In this document: positions 16,403 to 24,091 of the stretch, piece by piece | How positions within the stretch are numbered: the first letter of the stretch is position 1 | How the letters are laid out: every line of letters begins with the position of its first letter | Assembly: GCA_003173865.1 (NCBI GenBank) | Contig: PJMF01000020.1 | Span: 1 to 37,471, forward strand | From: Minisyncoccota bacterium | GTDB lineage: Bacteria; Patescibacteriota; Microgenomatia; UBA1400; PJMF01 | Reading direction: 5' to 3' | Length of the DNA: 37,471 nt | The notes under the pieces: model-generated | What the model saw: the letters and a program-made list of their open reading frames with translations, nothing else | Database searches by the model: none | What the model was told of the DNA's origin: nothing | Position numbers and translations under genes: made by a program

Positions 16403-16582
16403 AAACCCACCGTTTCAGCTCGACAATCATCGAGCGAGGTGCTGAAAGAAATCGCTTTACGCGAAATTAGATTCAGTCGGGTAAGCCCGTTACAGCAGGA
16501 ATTAAGCACACAAGGCTGGTACCTTTCTCTACTTGAGAAGCCTTCACTGTTCATCATTGTAATGAGTAGTGGAGGCTTTTTT
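16403..16582 (+). promoter_or_regulatory. T-box riboswitch (tRNA-Ile sensor) upstream of ileS
   Basis: The core T-box AAGGCTGGTACC sits at 16512-16523. The antiterminator is textbook: helix A1 AAGGC (16512-16516) with GCCTT (16540-16544), the bulge TGGTACC (16517-16523) that pairs with the tRNA NCCA end, and helix A2 TTCTC (16525-16529) with GAGAA (16535-16539) around a 5-base loop. It excludes the terminator at 16538-16582. TGGT calls for discriminator A, as in tRNA-Ile. Upstream, a short Stem I (TTTCAGC 16413-16419 with GCTGAAA 16441-16447; inner GCTCG/CGAGC) closes an 8-base loop ACAATCAT with an ATC Ile codon at 16426-16428, like the ultrashort Stem I of some ileS T-boxes. Two more small hairpins lie between. 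Confidence 0.9.
16538..16582 (+). terminator. T-box regulated intrinsic terminator
   Basis: AAGCCTTCACT (16538-16548) pairs with AGTGGAGGCTT (16568-16578), 11 bp with one G-T, followed by T6. Its 5' arm overlaps the antiterminator A1 strand, so the two folds are mutually exclusive. Confidence 0.9.
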
Positions 16583-16668
16583 GTATCACATCGACCGTCA
16601 CAGTAAAATATTACATCAAAAACATTAAAAGAAGATTAAATATATGCAGCAAAATGCGCGGGAAAAAA

Positions 16669-16698
16669 TTGACTTTAAAACAAAAAATCAACTTATAA
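16669..16698 (+). promoter_or_regulatory. Possible second ileS promoter after the T-box terminator
   Basis: TTGACT (16669-16674), an 18-base spacer and TTATAA (16693-16698) would start RNA within a few bases of the ileS ATG, bypassing the T-box. The stretch is AT-rich and overlaps the AAAAGGA ribosome-binding site, so this is tentative. Confidence 0.25.
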
Positions 16699-16707
16699 AA
16701 GGAAACT

Positions 16708-19551
16708 ATGCCTAAAATGACCCAATTACCACAAGTCCCTAACTTCCCTCAACTTGAGGAGGAAATTTCGAATTTTTGGGACGCCGACAAGACTTTTGAA
16801 AAATCTGTCGAACAACGCGACGTCAAACAATCGTACGTCTTCTACGATGGACCTCCTTTTGCGACTGGCCTTCCACATTACGGCCACATTCTCGCCTCAA
16901 CGATTAAAGACGTCATTCCACGTTACTGGACGATGAAAGGCTACCGCGTGGAAAGAGTATGGGGTTGGGATTGTCACGGCTTACCAATTGAAAACATGAT
17001 TGAAGGGGAGTTGCAACTCAAAGGTGGAAAGAAGGGAATCGAAGCATATGGCATTGATAAATTTAATCAAGCATGTCGCTCGGCAATTTTGCGCTTCGAT
17101 AAAGATTGGGAAGTGATTATTCGCCGGATTGGTCGCTGGGTTGACTTCAAGAACTCCTACAAAACCATGGATAAAAATTACATGGAGTCCGTGTGGTGGG
17201 GTTTTTCTGAACTGATGAAAAAAGGACTAATCTATGAGGGTCGCAAAATCGTCTTGTACTGTCCACGCTGCGCCACTCCGCTTTCTAACTTCGAGATCGC
17301 CATGGATAACTCATACAAAGATGTAGAAGATAACTCTGTGTACGTCAAGTTTCTTCGAAAAGATAAAGCCAATGAATACTTTTTAGCATGGACTACTACA
17401 CCATGGACTTTACCGGGCAACGTGGCTCTCGCCGTACTTCCAGACGCTGATTACAGCAAGTTTGAAGTCGATGGTGAATGTATTTGGGTGGCACACGAAA
17501 AAGTTGCTCATATTGCCAAGATGAAAGATATTCATCACGCGCAAATTATAGAAACTGTCAAAGGCAAAGATTTAGTGGGTATTGAATATGAAGCGCTGTA
17601 TAAATACATGCCTCTTGATGGGAAAAAAGCCTATTACGTCACAACCGCTGACTTCGTCAGTTTGAGTGATGGCACTGGTATCGTCCATACTGCAGCCATT
17701 TACGGTGAAGATGACTACGCGCTCGCACAAAAGATTAACTTACCATGTGTCCCAACTCTCGATGATGAAGGAAAATTTTTACCAATCGTTGAGCCCATCA
17801 AAGGCATATTTTATAAAAAAGCCGAGCAATGGATCATCGATGATTTGTCAGAACGCGGCTTAATGTATCTTGCTGAAAAATACAAGCACTCGTACCCATT
17901 TTGTTATCGCTGCAGTACGCCACTTTTTTACAATGCAGTACCAGCATGGTTTATCAACGTTCAAAAATTAAAGGCAACACTCATCGCCGCAAATGAATCA
18001 ATTAATTGGTTCCCCGAACACTTAAAACACGGTCGTTTTGGCAAAGGAATTGAAACTGCACCAGATTGGAATGTTTCTCGTTCACGCTACTGGGGAACCC
18101 CAATGCCTGTCTGGTCAGCAACCGACCCCAAAAATAACCAACGTATTTTCCGCACAGTTGGTTCACTCGCCGAACTCAAACAGTGGGCCGTTGATCCAGC
18201 ACAAGTTGAAAAACTTACCGACATCCACCGCGAATTTTTAGATGCAATCGAAGTTTGGGTCGATGACGCCAAAACGATCAAAGGCAAACGCATCTCGGAA
18301 GTTTTTGACTGCTGGGTCGAGAGCGGCAGCATGCCATTTGCTGCAGTGCATTATCCATTTGAAAACAAAGAGTGGTTTGAAAATAACTATCCTGCGCAAT
18401 TTATTTCTGAATACATTGCCCAAACGCGCGCGTGGTTTTACTGCATGCACGTACTTTCGGTAGGTATTTTTAGCAAGCCATCGTTTCAAAATGCCTTGAC
18501 CACAGGGACAATTTTGGCTGAAGATGGCTCAAAGATGAGCAAGTCGAAGAAAAATTATCCTGACCCGATGTTACTGATTAATAAATATGGTGTTGATAGT
18601 TTGCGACTGTACCTCATGAGCTCTGTCGTGATGAAAGCTGACAATCTGAACTTCAATGAAAAAGAAGTTGATGAACTACGCAAAAAAGTCTTTGTCATTT
18701 GGTGGAATGTTTTTACGTTTTATCAAACGTTTGCCAACCACGATCACGACGTCACTGCTGTTCCCAAAAAAGCTGAGCACGTTATGGATCAATGGCTCCT
18801 TAGTCGCTTGCAGACTGTCACTGAACAACTCACCAAAAGTATGGACGAGTACGACGTGGTGCGGGCAAGTCGCTTTTTGATTGATTTTGTCAGTGAGTTC
18901 TCCACTTGGTATCTGCGTCTCAGTCGTGATCGGCTTAAAGCCGAGGACAATAGCGAAGTAAGTCATGTGTTTGGTTATGCGCTCTTTACTTTAGCGCAGT
19001 TATTTGCCCCGCTCACGCCTTTTTTTAGTGAAGTGTTGTATCACCAAATCGCAAATGACAAAACTTCCATTCATTTGACGAGTTGGCCAATTGTGCAGAA
19101 AAAATTGCAAATGGCGACGCTCGAAGAGGAAATGATGATTGTGCGCAAAATCGTTGAATCAGCGCACGCGGCACGGCGTTTCGCAAATATCAAAGTGCGT
19201 CAACCGCTCGCGAGTATCAAAGTAACAACTCAAACGCTCACTTACCAAAAAGAACTTTCTGAACTCATGAAAGCAGAGCTCAATGTGAAGCATGTGATAT
19301 GGCATGAGTCGACGAGTATGTCTGATCCCGAAGTCGTTTTAGAAACAACTCTCACAGATGAATTGCGTGCGGAAGGTGAAGCCCGTGAAGTCATGCGCCA
19401 AATCCAAGATTTGCGCAAAAAACAACAAGTGAAGCTCGATGCTTGGGTCACTGTACAATTGCCAAGTTGGCCAGCTGCATGGGAAGAACAAATCAAACAA
19501 AAAACTAAAGTGAAAGAATTGAAAAAAGGACCTTCATATGACATTAAGTAG
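16708..19551 (+). CDS. ileS: Isoleucyl-tRNA synthetase, IleRS2 (eukaryote-like) type
   Basis: IleRS charges tRNA-Ile with isoleucine in the cytosol and hydrolyses mischarged Val-tRNA in an inserted CP1 editing domain. The 947-aa protein has YDGPPFATGLPHYGHIL (HIGH motif HYGH, 57-60), GWDCHGLPIEN, the CP1 domain with AWTTTPWTLPGNVALAV, and KMSKS at 609-613. The PPFATGLPHYGHIL form is typical of the IleRS2 class shared with eukaryotes and many slow-growing or mupirocin-resistant bacteria. Zinc-like CPRC and CYRC motifs lie around CP1, and the C-terminal bacterial zinc finger of IleRS1 is absent. An AAAAGGA site precedes the ATG. A T-box controls it, and the next gene overlaps its end by 14 bases. 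Confidence 0.96.
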   Translation: MPKMTQLPQVPNFPQLEEEISNFWDADKTFEKSVEQRDVKQSYVFYDGPPFATGLPHYGHILASTIKDVIPRYWTMKGYRVERVWGWDCHGLPIENMIEGELQLKGGKKGIEAYGIDKFNQACRSAILRFDKDWEVIIRRIGRWVDFKNSYKTMDKNYMESVWWGFSELMKKGLIYEGRKIVLYCPRCATPLSNFEIAMDNSYKDVEDNSVYVKFLRKDKANEYFLAWTTTPWTLPGNVALAVLPDADYSKFEVDGECIWVAHEKVAHIAKMKDIHHAQIIETVKGKDLVGIEYEALYKYMPLDGKKAYYVTTADFVSLSDGTGIVHTAAIYGEDDYALAQKINLPCVPTLDDEGKFLPIVEPIKGIFYKKAEQWIIDDLSERGLMYLAEKYKHSYPFCYRCSTPLFYNAVPAWFINVQKLKATLIAANESINWFPEHLKHGRFGKGIETAPDWNVSRSRYWGTPMPVWSATDPKNNQRIFRTVGSLAELKQWAVDPAQVEKLTDIHREFLDAIEVWVDDAKTIKGKRISEVFDCWVESGSMPFAAVHYPFENKEWFENNYPAQFISEYIAQTRAWFYCMHVLSVGIFSKPSFQNALTTGTILAEDGSKMSKSKKNYPDPMLLINKYGVDSLRLYLMSSVVMKADNLNFNEKEVDELRKKVFVIWWNVFTFYQTFANHDHDVTAVPKKAEHVMDQWLLSRLQTVTEQLTKSMDEYDVVRASRFLIDFVSEFSTWYLRLSRDRLKAEDNSEVSHVFGYALFTLAQLFAPLTPFFSEVLYHQIANDKTSIHLTSWPIVQKKLQMATLEEEMMIVRKIVESAHAARRFANIKVRQPLASIKVTTQTLTYQKELSELMKAELNVKHVIWHESTSMSDPEVVLETTLTDELRAEGEAREVMRQIQDLRKKQQVKLDAWVTVQLPSWPAAWEEQIKQKTKVKELKKGPSYDIK

Positions 19552-19945
19552 AGGAGAGCAGCAGTATATTATTCCTGCTTCAAAGAAGATCGAAACAAAT
19601 CCCGACAATCCCAATCCGTTTGATTGGGACAATATTCAAAAGCATTTACCCAAAAAGTGTGATACTGATCAACTTTTTGAATGCCTTCGCGCACAGGGAC
19701 TTTTAATCAAAATCGACCCAGATGACCACAGGCGACGACGAAAACACACTGACATCCGCGGAAAATATACTTTCAATAGTGACTACATTGCTTTCCTTTC
19801 GTATCCAGTAGCTGAACTTTCTAAAATTTCTTTTGTTCAAATTCCCGATATAGATATAGAAAAGGGAGATTTTGCTGAGTTTCTCAAATTACTTCAGCTT
19901 TATCTGAAAGATGGTAAACGTCCAAGACAAAAATATTCTTCATAA
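19538..19945 (+). CDS. Hypothetical protein in the ileS-coaBC operon
   Basis: A 135-aa protein I do not recognise. It has no signal peptide or membrane segment. It begins with a polar stretch rich in Asn/Pro (NPDNPNPFDWDNIQKHLP), carries a basic patch DDHRRRRKHTDIRG in the middle, then strands FVQIPDIDIEKGDF and an amphipathic helix near the end. Its ATG lies inside the last codons of ileS behind GGACC, and its stop is one base before coaBC, so it is almost certainly translated as part of this operon. Short alternating charged/hydrophobic segments suggest a small globular domain. No function is assigned. Confidence 0.75.
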   Translation: MTLSRGEQQYIIPASKKIETNPDNPNPFDWDNIQKHLPKKCDTDQLFECLRAQGLLIKIDPDDHRRRRKHTDIRGKYTFNSDYIAFLSYPVAELSKISFVQIPDIDIEKGDFAEFLKLLQLYLKDGKRPRQKYSS

Positions 19946-19946
19946 T

Positions 19947-21149
19947 ATGCCATCACTCCTCCTCGGCATTACTAGTGGGATCGCAGCATACAAGGTCGTT
20001 GACTTGATCAAGTTGCTGCGCGAAAAAAATATTTCAGTACAAGTTATTCTCACGCAGAGTGCTTCTCAAATGGTTTCCATAAATGAGCTTGAAGAAGCTT
20101 CGGGCCAAAAAGTTTTGCACGAACTTTTTCCTAAAGGTTTTAATTACAAAGAAATTTTAGCAAAGCGCCAAGTTGAACATATTCAAGTTGCTGATACTGC
20201 TGATTTAATGGTCATCGTCCCAGCTACCGCCAATACCATTGCTAAGCTTGCGCATGGGATTGCGGATGATTTTTTAACAACCACGACGCTCGCAGTCACT
20301 GCTCCAGTGATGATTTTTCCCTCGATGAATGTGCACATGTGGCAACATCCTGCGATGCAAGCAAATATTTCACAGCTAAAAGCATATGGCTATCAAGTCA
20401 TCGATCCAGATTCTGGACCACTTGCTTGTGGATACGATGGCAAAGGCCGTCTGCCAGACATTCACGCAATTGCAGAAGAAATTTCAAAGCAATTAGATCG
20501 CGGAATCTCTCTTAAAGGGAAAAAAATTCTGGTGACCGCTGGCGGCACACAAGAAAAAATCGATGACGTTCGTTTTATGACAAATAAAAGCTCTGGTAAA
20601 ATGGGAGCTGCGATAGCCGACGAGTGTTATGCCTGTGGCGCTGAAGTAATTTTTATTAAAGCAAACACTTCAGTTACACCACGTTACTCAATGCAGCAAA
20701 TCTGCTTTGAGACAGCCGATGAGTTAGAAGCAATTTTGAAGAGGGAGGTTCAGTCGGCAGATATTTTTTTTCACACTGCGGCTGTAACAGATTTCGTAAT
20801 TGAAAGTCAAAAGGGCAAAATCAAAAGTACTGAGTCCATCCAACTCACACTCAATCCGAGAAAAAAAATTCTTGATCAAATTAAAATTTGGAATCCAAAC
20901 ATAACACTGATTGCATTTAAGGCCGAGCACAACTTGACTGATGAAGAGCTCCAGCAAGTTGCGACAAAACGACTTGCCGAAAGTAATGCAGATGCGATTG
21001 TGGCGAATGATGTCGGTAAGCCAGATCGCGGCTTTCAAGTAGATACGAACGAAGTGTTCGTCATTTTACGTGATGGCAGTACGAAAAAAATTCCCCTCGC
21101 TTCCAAGCGAGATATCGCGCGCGCAGTTGTAGGGTTTGTGTTACTCTAG
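19947..21149 (+). CDS. coaBC: Bifunctional phosphopantothenoylcysteine decarboxylase/phosphopantothenate--cysteine ligase
   Basis: CoaBC makes 4'-phosphopantetheine from phosphopantothenate and cysteine on the way to coenzyme A. Using the ATG at 19947, the 400-aa protein has an FMN-dependent CoaC domain (about residues 1-180: GITSGIAAYKVVDL, a His in EHIQVADTADLMVIVPATANTIAKLA, the PSMNVHMW substrate motif, LACGYDGKGRL) and a CoaB domain from about residue 190 (ILVTAGGTQEKIDDVRF, NKSSGKMG, AAVTDF, ANDVG). An upstream in-frame TTG is less likely because the family starts at MPSLLLG. It lies 1 base after the unknown gene and 4 bases before rodA, within the T-box operon. Confidence 0.93.
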   Translation: MPSLLLGITSGIAAYKVVDLIKLLREKNISVQVILTQSASQMVSINELEEASGQKVLHELFPKGFNYKEILAKRQVEHIQVADTADLMVIVPATANTIAKLAHGIADDFLTTTTLAVTAPVMIFPSMNVHMWQHPAMQANISQLKAYGYQVIDPDSGPLACGYDGKGRLPDIHAIAEEISKQLDRGISLKGKKILVTAGGTQEKIDDVRFMTNKSSGKMGAAIADECYACGAEVIFIKANTSVTPRYSMQQICFETADELEAILKREVQSADIFFHTAAVTDFVIESQKGKIKSTESIQLTLNPRKKILDQIKIWNPNITLIAFKAEHNLTDEELQQVATKRLAESNADAIVANDVGKPDRGFQVDTNEVFVILRDGSTKKIPLASKRDIARAVVGFVLL

Positions 21150-21153
21150 AGCT

Positions 21154-22221
21154 ATGTTTCGTCGCTGGGTACTTCCCATGTTAATTACCATTCTCGCGTT
21201 GTTCAGTCTGATTACGTTGCGAAGTATCGCGCCCCCGCTTTTAAGTAAACAAATGAGTTACTTCCTCATTGGAGGTATGCTGTTTTTCTTGACGATGTAC
21301 ATTCCCTTTGAAAAATGGCACAAGCTTGGTCCATATTTGTACGTGGCGCTGATTATTCTGCTTTTAATCACGCAACTAATTGGCCGGGTCACGCGTGGCG
21401 CAACTAGCTGGATTCCTATTGGTTCATTTCATGTCCAACCTTCACAGTTGGCCGTTGTCTGGGTGGGTCTCTGGTTGTCGAATTTACTGAGTCACCAACC
21501 AATTAATCGACTCTCACGCTTAGTGAAGTTTATTTTGATCGTGGGGTTGCCAGCTTTTTTGATTTTCATTCAACCGGAGTTAGGAACGACAGTCGTTTTC
21601 TTGGCAGCTATGGGAAGCTTATTTTTTCTCGCCAAAACAAAACCCATTTTCGTCATTCTGACAATGACGAGCATCTGCCTTTTTAGTTTAATTGCGTGGA
21701 TGTATCTGCTCAAACCTTACCAAAAAGAGCGCATTACTTCATTTATTAATTCTCAACAAAGCTCTGCACATGCCAGCTACAACGCCCAACAATCCGTCAT
21801 CGCGGTCGGGTCTGGCCAATGGTTTGGTCGTGGAATTGGTCAAGGAGTACAGTCACACTTGCGCTTCTTACCTGAGCGCCAAACTGATTTTGCGTTTGCC
21901 TCTTTTGCCGAAGAAGTCGGCTTTTTAGGGGCTTTTCCGGTTATTGTCTGTTATGCCGCACTGATCTTCTTTTTACTTTTTGTTGGCTTGAAGTCGAGCA
22001 ACGAAGCCGAGCAGTATTTTTGCTTACTCACTGCGACCATGATTGCCGTCCAATCTGGAATTAATATCGGAATGAACATGAGCTTACTGCCAATTACTGG
22101 CATTACGCTGCCGTTTTTCTCGTATGGGGGGAGCTCGATTTTGTCCCTGTGTTTTCAACTCGGATGCATCCAATCAATTCTGTTGCGCTACCGCAAGTCA
22201 ACCCATCTCTATATCAAGTAA
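21154..22221 (+). CDS. rodA: SEDS-family protein, RodA-like
   Basis: A second SEDS glycosyltransferase (355 aa from the ATG at 21154; an in-frame ATG 18 bases earlier is inside coaBC). About ten membrane helices carry GRVTRGATSWIPIGSFHVQPSQLA, FIQPELGTTVV, the acidic DFAFASFAEEVGFLG motif, and PITGITLPFFSYGGSS. Its location outside the dcw cluster suggests the elongation enzyme RodA, which polymerises lipid II with PBP2; FtsW is at 8551. It could equally be a second FtsW-like protein. It ends the ileS-coaBC run; the next gene has its own promoter. Confidence 0.83.
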   Translation: MFRRWVLPMLITILALFSLITLRSIAPPLLSKQMSYFLIGGMLFFLTMYIPFEKWHKLGPYLYVALIILLLITQLIGRVTRGATSWIPIGSFHVQPSQLAVVWVGLWLSNLLSHQPINRLSRLVKFILIVGLPAFLIFIQPELGTTVVFLAAMGSLFFLAKTKPIFVILTMTSICLFSLIAWMYLLKPYQKERITSFINSQQSSAHASYNAQQSVIAVGSGQWFGRGIGQGVQSHLRFLPERQTDFAFASFAEEVGFLGAFPVIVCYAALIFFLLFVGLKSSNEAEQYFCLLTATMIAVQSGINIGMNMSLLPITGITLPFFSYGGSSILSLCFQLGCIQSILLRYRKSTHLYIK

Positions 22222-22249
22222 AATCATGCCTTATCTTAGCCCATTTTCA

Positions 22250-22258
22250 TGCTATAAT
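22250..22258 (+). promoter_or_regulatory. Extended -10 promoter of the rplU operon
   Basis: TGCTATAAT is a perfect extended -10 element 41 bases before rplU, in the gap after rodA. The -35 is weak. The transcript would have a short leader with a TGGAGAA ribosome-binding site. Confidence 0.7.
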
Positions 22259-22299
22259 TCCGGTTTATATCAGTTTTTGGCCCATTTTTTGGAGAATTT

Positions 22300-22611
22300 A
22301 TGAAGTATGCAGTCGTTCAACTCGCTGGAAAACAATACAAAGTCAGTGAAGGTGACAAATTGAGCACTAACCGTTTATCTCACGCTGAAGGTGCTGAGTT
22401 TACGAGTAACGACGTGCTTTTCGTGACTGACGGAAAGAAAACAGAAGTTGGTCTTCCTCTGGTAAAAGATGCCAAAGTAAAGTTCAAAGTCGTTGCACAC
22501 GAAAAAAGCGATAAGCTCCGCGTTGCAACGTATCACGCGAAGTCTCGTTACCGCCGTGTACGTGGACATCGCCAACACGAAAGTCTCGTAGAAGTCGTCT
22601 CAATTGGCTAA
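22300..22611 (+). CDS. rplU: Large ribosomal subunit protein bL21
   Basis: The 103-aa protein begins MKYAVVQLAGKQYKVSEGD, the L21 signature, and ends in a basic KSRYRRVRGHRQ segment that contacts 23S rRNA. Length is normal. It is preceded by a GGAG site and is followed 17 bases later by a methyltransferase gene; L27 comes next but one. Confidence 0.97.
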   Translation: MKYAVVQLAGKQYKVSEGDKLSTNRLSHAEGAEFTSNDVLFVTDGKKTEVGLPLVKDAKVKFKVVAHEKSDKLRVATYHAKSRYRRVRGHRQHESLVEVVSIG

Positions 22612-22628
22612 CTTCTCGTTTGCCTGCC

Positions 22629-23783
22629 ATGAATCAGCTTGTTTACTACTTTTTACTCGGTCGTACTCCGGAACTTTCTTTCCAGGAACTTAAAAGTCTC
22701 GTCAGTGAAGCTGTCACGATGATTTCTCCCGAAATCGCTGCCGCCAAATTGAGTTCTGACCAAGAAGCAAAAGACATTTTCAATCAACTGGGCGGTTCAA
22801 TTAAAGTGATGAGAGATGAAGGTCACTTTACTCTAGTGGATGACCAGACCATTTATCAGTATTTAGCTGCCTTTTTAGATCAATCCGACCGACCAACGTT
22901 TGCGTTAGCAGAGTTTGGTCGTAAAAATCTGCAGAGATTAGCTCCAGATGAAATTAAACATCTTCTCAAAGAAAAGGGTAAAAGCTCTCGCTACATCGAA
23001 AGTGAACGCGACGGGTTATCCGCATCTGTATTACTGCATCATAAAAATGTGGTAGAGCTCAACGTTATTCAAACTGAGAGTGAAGTTATTTTAGCGCAAA
23101 CAATTGCCGTCCAAGATATTGACGACTGGACACGGCGCGACCGCCAAAAACCCTACGCAGATCGCAAAAAAGGCATGCTTCCACCAAAATTGGCGCGCTT
23201 GATGATTAATCTTGGTCAGCAGGAAACTCAAAGGGGCCTGTTATATGATCCATTTTGTGGCTCTGGCACAGTTTTACTTGAAGGTTTGATGAAAGGGTAT
23301 CAAGTAGTTGGTTCCGACCTGGATAGAGTTGCCATCCAAGGCACTCAGGAAAATCTTGCCTGGTTTGCCGATACATACAACACAGCTCAAAATGCTGGAC
23401 GGGCTTTTCAAGCTGATGCAACTGGTGTCCATCGAGATTTAATTGGTGCAGAGGTCAATATCATTGTCACTGAGCCTTTCCTCGGTAAACAGACTCCAAA
23501 TCCAGAGCAACTGCCGAACGTTTTCAAAGGCTTAGAGAAACTCTATTTAGGCGCTTTCAAGCAGTGGACCAAAATTTTGGCTAAATCTGCAAGGGTAGTA
23601 ATCGTTTTCCCATATACTGAAGTCGGAAAACACGTGTATTCTCTCGAGAGTCTCATTGACAAGCTCAAGTCACTTGGGTATACTCCTCTTCTTGATCCGG
23701 TTGTCTACGCGCGCCCACAAGCAGTGATTCAAAGACAAATCTGGGTCTTCGAGTTCAAAGGAAACGAATATGTCACACGTTAA
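22629..23783 (+). CDS. Trm11/Trm-G10-like RNA methyltransferase
   Basis: A 384-aa class I SAM-dependent methyltransferase. The N-terminal LVYYFLLGRTPELSFQELKSL resembles the start of archaeal Trm-G10/Trm11 (tRNA guanosine-10 N2 methyltransferases). The catalytic domain has the SAM loop YDPFCGSGTVLLEGL and SDLD. Instead of the usual DPPYG at the active site it reads TEPFLGK, so the target base or chemistry may differ. The ATG at 22629 is preferred to a TTG nine bases earlier. Its 3' end overlaps rpmA by 14 bases, and it lies between rplU and rpmA, where other bacteria may carry the L27-processing protease Prp. tRNA is the expected substrate; an rRNA or ribosomal role is a guess from context. 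Confidence 0.75.
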   Translation: MNQLVYYFLLGRTPELSFQELKSLVSEAVTMISPEIAAAKLSSDQEAKDIFNQLGGSIKVMRDEGHFTLVDDQTIYQYLAAFLDQSDRPTFALAEFGRKNLQRLAPDEIKHLLKEKGKSSRYIESERDGLSASVLLHHKNVVELNVIQTESEVILAQTIAVQDIDDWTRRDRQKPYADRKKGMLPPKLARLMINLGQQETQRGLLYDPFCGSGTVLLEGLMKGYQVVGSDLDRVAIQGTQENLAWFADTYNTAQNAGRAFQADATGVHRDLIGAEVNIIVTEPFLGKQTPNPEQLPNVFKGLEKLYLGAFKQWTKILAKSARVVIVFPYTEVGKHVYSLESLIDKLKSLGYTPLLDPVVYARPQAVIQRQIWVFEFKGNEYVTR

Positions 23784-24015
23784 AGCAGGTGGAGCAGTTC
23801 GCCAACATCACCAGAGACCTGGCAAACGTCTTGGTATCAAGAAGTTTGGCGGTGAAAAAGTTGCTACCGGTAACATCATTTTGCGCCAACGTGGCGCCAA
23901 GTACAAAGCTGGCAAAGGCGTGAAAATGGGTGATGACTACACAATTTTTTCCATGAAAGAGGGCGTTGTGGAGTTCGGTAAAAAATGGGGTCGAACTATG
24001 GTGAACGTCGTTTAA
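23770..24015 (+). CDS. rpmA: Large ribosomal subunit protein bL27
   Basis: The 81-aa protein [20 protein letters not shown] then [11 protein letters not shown] and [24 protein letters not shown] is a clear L27. The N-terminal tail, which reaches the peptidyl-transferase centre, starts at once with no cleavable extension, so the Firmicutes-type Prp processing is not expected. RPGKRLG replaces the usual SEAKRLG. Its start lies inside the methyltransferase gene; translation is probably coupled. A T-rich tract follows the stop, but no GC stem. Confidence 0.95.
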   Translation: MSHVKAGGAVRQHHQRPGKRLGIKKFGGEKVATGNIILRQRGAKYKAGKGVKMGDDYTIFSMKEGVVEFGKKWGRTMVNVV

Positions 24016-24073
24016 TTTTTCTTTTTTTTCCAAAAAAATACGTGATTTCAGCCTTTCGAGCACGGCTTTGTTG

Positions 24074-24084
24074 TGCTATATATA
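24074..24084 (+). promoter_or_regulatory. Extended -10 promoter of parB
   Basis: TGC followed by TATATATA places the -10 hexamer 7-9 bases before the parB ATG at 24092. No Shine-Dalgarno is seen, which suggests a leaderless or near-leaderless message. Confidence 0.5.
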
Positions 24085-24091
24085 AGCTACC

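Noticed and set aside
24016-24050. Terminator after rpmA
   Set aside because: A T-rich tract is present but no GC stem precedes it; the A-run after it would make only a weak A/T pairing.
24050-24090. parS site next to parB
   Set aside because: No TGTTTCACGTGAAACA-like palindrome is present; the AGCAC/GTGCT repeat before the promoter is too short to call.
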